Shown here: positions 62,467-64,000 of the stretch, one piece after another
Position numbering within the stretch: the stretch's first letter is position 1
Layout of the letters: every line of letters starts with the position of its first letter
NCBI GenBank assembly: GCA_902606175.1
Contig: CACLEZ010000007.1
Coordinates: 1 to 64,000 of the forward strand
Direction: 5' to 3'
From: an uncultured SAR86 cluster bacterium
GTDB taxonomy: Bacteria; Pseudomonadota; Gammaproteobacteria; Magnimaribacterales; Magnimaribacteraceae
Length of the DNA stretch: 64,000 nt
Notes under the pieces: model-generated
What the model saw: the letters and a program-made list of their open reading frames with translations, nothing else
Databases searched by the model: none
Told to the model about the DNA's origin: nothing
Program-made: the position numbers and the translations under genes

Positions 62467-63264
62467 ATGGCCCGACTAGAGAATAAAGTAGCACTTATTA
62501 CAGGTGGAACCAGTGGTATTGGAGCAGAGACAGCTAGATTATTTATTAAAGAAGGTGCACAAGTTGTTATTTCAGGCAGGTCTGAAGAAAAAGGATCTAA
62601 ATTAGCAGAAGAATTGGGTGAAAATGCCTCTTATTGCTTATCAGACATAACAAAAGAAGAAGATATAAAAAAGGCAATTTCTTTCACAACTGATAAATTA
62701 AGCAAGTTGGATATTCTTTTTAATAATGCCGGTGGGCCAGTTGGAGCAGGTCTTGAGAATGTGACTCAAAAGGATATTGATTATGGGGTTCATTTACTTC
62801 TTGCTAGTGTCATTCTTGGTACCAGATATGCCATTGGTCCTATGAGAGAGAATGGTGGAGGTTGTATTATCAATAATTCAAGTATTGCAGGAATTAGATA
62901 TAGACAAGGGGATCCGCTATATTCTGCTTTAAAAGCAGGTGTTACTCATTTCACAAAAATGTCTGGAGTCGAACTTGGGAAAGATAATATAAGAGTAAAT
63001 GCGATATCACCTGGAGCTATTGCGACTCCAATATTCTGGGGAGGCTCAGGAGTATCTAATACACTCAGCGCTGAAGAGAATGAAAGAAAATTAAAAAAAC
63101 TCGAAGGCAACCTAGCTCAAGCAGTACCATTGAAAAGATCAGGTCTAGCATCAGATATAGCGGAAGCTGCACTCTATTTGGCTAGTGATGCAGGAAGTTT
63201 CGTTAGTTGCCAAGATATCGTAGTTGATGGCGGTAGAACAGCTATGTTCAATGAGAATTCTTAA
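62467..63264 (+). CDS. Short-chain dehydrogenase/reductase
   Basis: 265 residues. TGGTSGIGAETA at 13-24, NNAGGP, Ser in NNSSIAGI, YSALKAG with the Tyr-x3-Lys pair, and NAISPGAI. Ends near GGRTAM. Its Asp/Arg pattern in SGRSEE suggests NADPH use. It is one base after the serine hydrolase gene, so they are coupled. The last gene of this plus-strand run. Confidence 0.9.
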   Translation: MARLENKVALITGGTSGIGAETARLFIKEGAQVVISGRSEEKGSKLAEELGENASYCLSDITKEEDIKKAISFTTDKLSKLDILFNNAGGPVGAGLENVTQKDIDYGVHLLLASVILGTRYAIGPMRENGGGCIINNSSIAGIRYRQGDPLYSALKAGVTHFTKMSGVELGKDNIRVNAISPGAIATPIFWGGSGVSNTLSAEENERKLKKLEGNLAQAVPLKRSGLASDIAEAALYLASDAGSFVSCQDIVVDGGRTAMFNENS

Positions 63265-63342
63265 TTTAAAAAAAAGTGGACCCAAAATAAAGACTATATC
63301 CTGGGAAGGGATGGGTGAAATCTAGAAAATGAGCCCACTCAA

Positions 63343-63358
63343 GTTACATCCATGTAAC
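63343..63358. repeat. Perfect inverted repeat in the 161-base spacer 63265-63425
   Basis: GTTACAT, CC, ATGTAAC. No T-run follows, so it is not a standard terminator. A longer-range pairing AGTGG (63275-63279) with CCACT (63335-63339) may add structure. The spacer shows no open frame worth calling. Confidence 0.45.
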
Positions 63359-63425
63359 AAGGTTAATTTATAGAAAATTAGCGCATCTACAAGATTTATA
63401 GAGACTAAAAGTTACAACTAATTAC

Positions 63426-63968
63426 TTAGCTTTTATTTTTATTTTTGTTTTTATCTATAGCAATTACGTTCGGAAGCTGTTCTTGACCAAAAACAGCTTT
63501 AGCTGTTCCAGCCAAAAGAGAAATGAAACTGTTGATTGAATCAAACCACTCTTTCTTCATTCCTGCATTAGCAAGCTCTTTATTGATAGTTGCAGTAGAG
63601 CCTTGGCTGATAAATGATGCCGACTCCCACATACGATTCCGTCTCATCATAAAACAGTAATCTGTTACTTCTTGCAAGATAGAATCATCGAAAGAATACA
63701 TGGTTACTCTTCTGTCTTTTTCAGATTTAAATGCTTGTATATAACCCAGGTTTAAGCCCTCTCTTATTGTAGCTTTGATAGAGTCTATTTTTAATCTTTG
63801 AGATCCAATCTTTTCCGTTCTAGTTAAGTCTGTATAACTTACCATTTCGCCATTTCCGTACTTCCAAAGGAAAGTATGAAAAATTGAATATCTTGTTGAG
63901 TTGCCCAGAAACCAAACATACCAATCTTTTGAAACATAATAATGTTGGCCACCTGAAAAATAATGCAT
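63426..63968 (-). CDS. Hypothetical protein, possible winged-helix type
   Basis: 180 residues from the ATG at 63968, five bases after AGGAG (63974-63978); an in-frame ATG at 63995 lies at the window edge and could be upstream coding, so the 5' end is not settled. The region 45-95 (TDLTRTEKIGSQRLKIDSIKA, then LGYIQAFKSEKDRRVTMYSF) resembles a winged-helix with a beta-hairpin wing. The tail is Lys/Asn-rich. No family recognised. The gene is convergent with the SDR gene. Confidence 0.6.
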   Translation of the reverse strand: MHYFSGGQHYYVSKDWYVWFLGNSTRYSIFHTFLWKYGNGEMVSYTDLTRTEKIGSQRLKIDSIKATIREGLNLGYIQAFKSEKDRRVTMYSFDDSILQEVTDYCFMMRRNRMWESASFISQGSTATINKELANAGMKKEWFDSINSFISLLAGTAKAVFGQEQLPNVIAIDKNKNKNKS

Positions 63969-64000
63969 AGCCTCTCCTCGCATTACTGATCTCATATCTG

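Noticed and set aside
1..64000. CRISPR arrays, tRNA or rRNA genes, insertion sequences, phage attachment sites
   Set aside because: I saw no regularly spaced repeats, cloverleaf sequence, transposase or terminal repeats on reading both strands; a tRNAscan or CRISPR finder run would settle it.

Overview
The window is about 64 kb of AT-rich, gene-dense bacterial DNA. Spacers are short, neighbouring genes often overlap by 1-20 bases, and there is no rRNA, tRNA, insertion sequence, prophage or CRISPR array. The gene set points to a streamlined marine gammaproteobacterium: a TonB-dependent receptor, a BCCT transporter, many short-chain dehydrogenases, crotonases and alpha/beta hydrolases, a haloalkane dehalogenase, a sigma32-type heat-shock promoter and PhoBR with Pit. 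SAR86 is my best guess from gene style and base composition. It is an inference, not proven here. No stretch longer than 300 bases lacks a gene.

Layout. 1-2.6 kb: the end of metG, a TrxR-like ferredoxin-NADP reductase and argG. 2.6-10.1 kb: a TPR-sulfotransferase, a BCCT carrier, and an esterase with a TonB receptor. 10.2-13.2 kb: a sulfur/methionine operon (sulfhydrylase, hydrolase, homocysteine methyltransferase). 13.2-18.2 kb: a minus-strand run with grxD, pdxJ, a quinone-reductase-like enzyme, TauE/SafE, a serine hydrolase and an SDR. 18.2-18.8 kb: a complete heat-shock unit (sigma32 promoter, ROSE-like thermometer, hsp20, intrinsic terminator). 19.2-26.2 kb: a six-gene minus-strand operon (MFS, omega-aminotransferase, hydrolase, MoxR ATPase, CoxE-like VWA protein, exported methyltransferase) with a divergent TetR gene. 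26.2-34.6 kb: aquaporin and YedK, then a phosphate island: PPK2 and Ppx/GppA on one strand, facing Pit, a PhoU-like protein, a porin, PhoR and PhoB on the other. Two candidate Pho boxes and a palindrome sit in its promoters. 34.6-39.3 kb: a TauD-type dioxygenase, a glutamine amidotransferase, an enoyl-CoA hydratase and a large DUF3604 protein.

39.4-45.8 kb is a tight six-gene operon: SDR, crotonase, acyl-CoA ligase, SDR, amidase and haloalkane dehalogenase. 46.8-51.5 kb is a five-gene operon that looks like an aromatic-ring catabolic route: FAH hydrolase, single-domain VOC protein with an intact metal triad, SDR, GST and FAD hydroxylase. 51.5-54.8 kb is a minus-strand redox cluster (nucleotide-transporter-like carrier, Rieske ferredoxin, crotonase, lipoprotein, cytochrome b561). 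54.8-63.3 kb holds a YwaF-like membrane protein, a VOC protein, an M3 peptidase lipoprotein, a heme-dependent N-demethylase-like protein, a GH13 glucosidase, a second serine hydrolase and another SDR. An unknown gene closes the window.

One pattern crosses the whole window. At least seven genes that head transcripts have a -10-like hexamer ending exactly 6 nt before the start codon and no Shine-Dalgarno site, which suggests leaderless mRNAs. Other genes, such as hsp20, the TauD gene and the FAH gene, have a normal leader with AGGAG-type sites.
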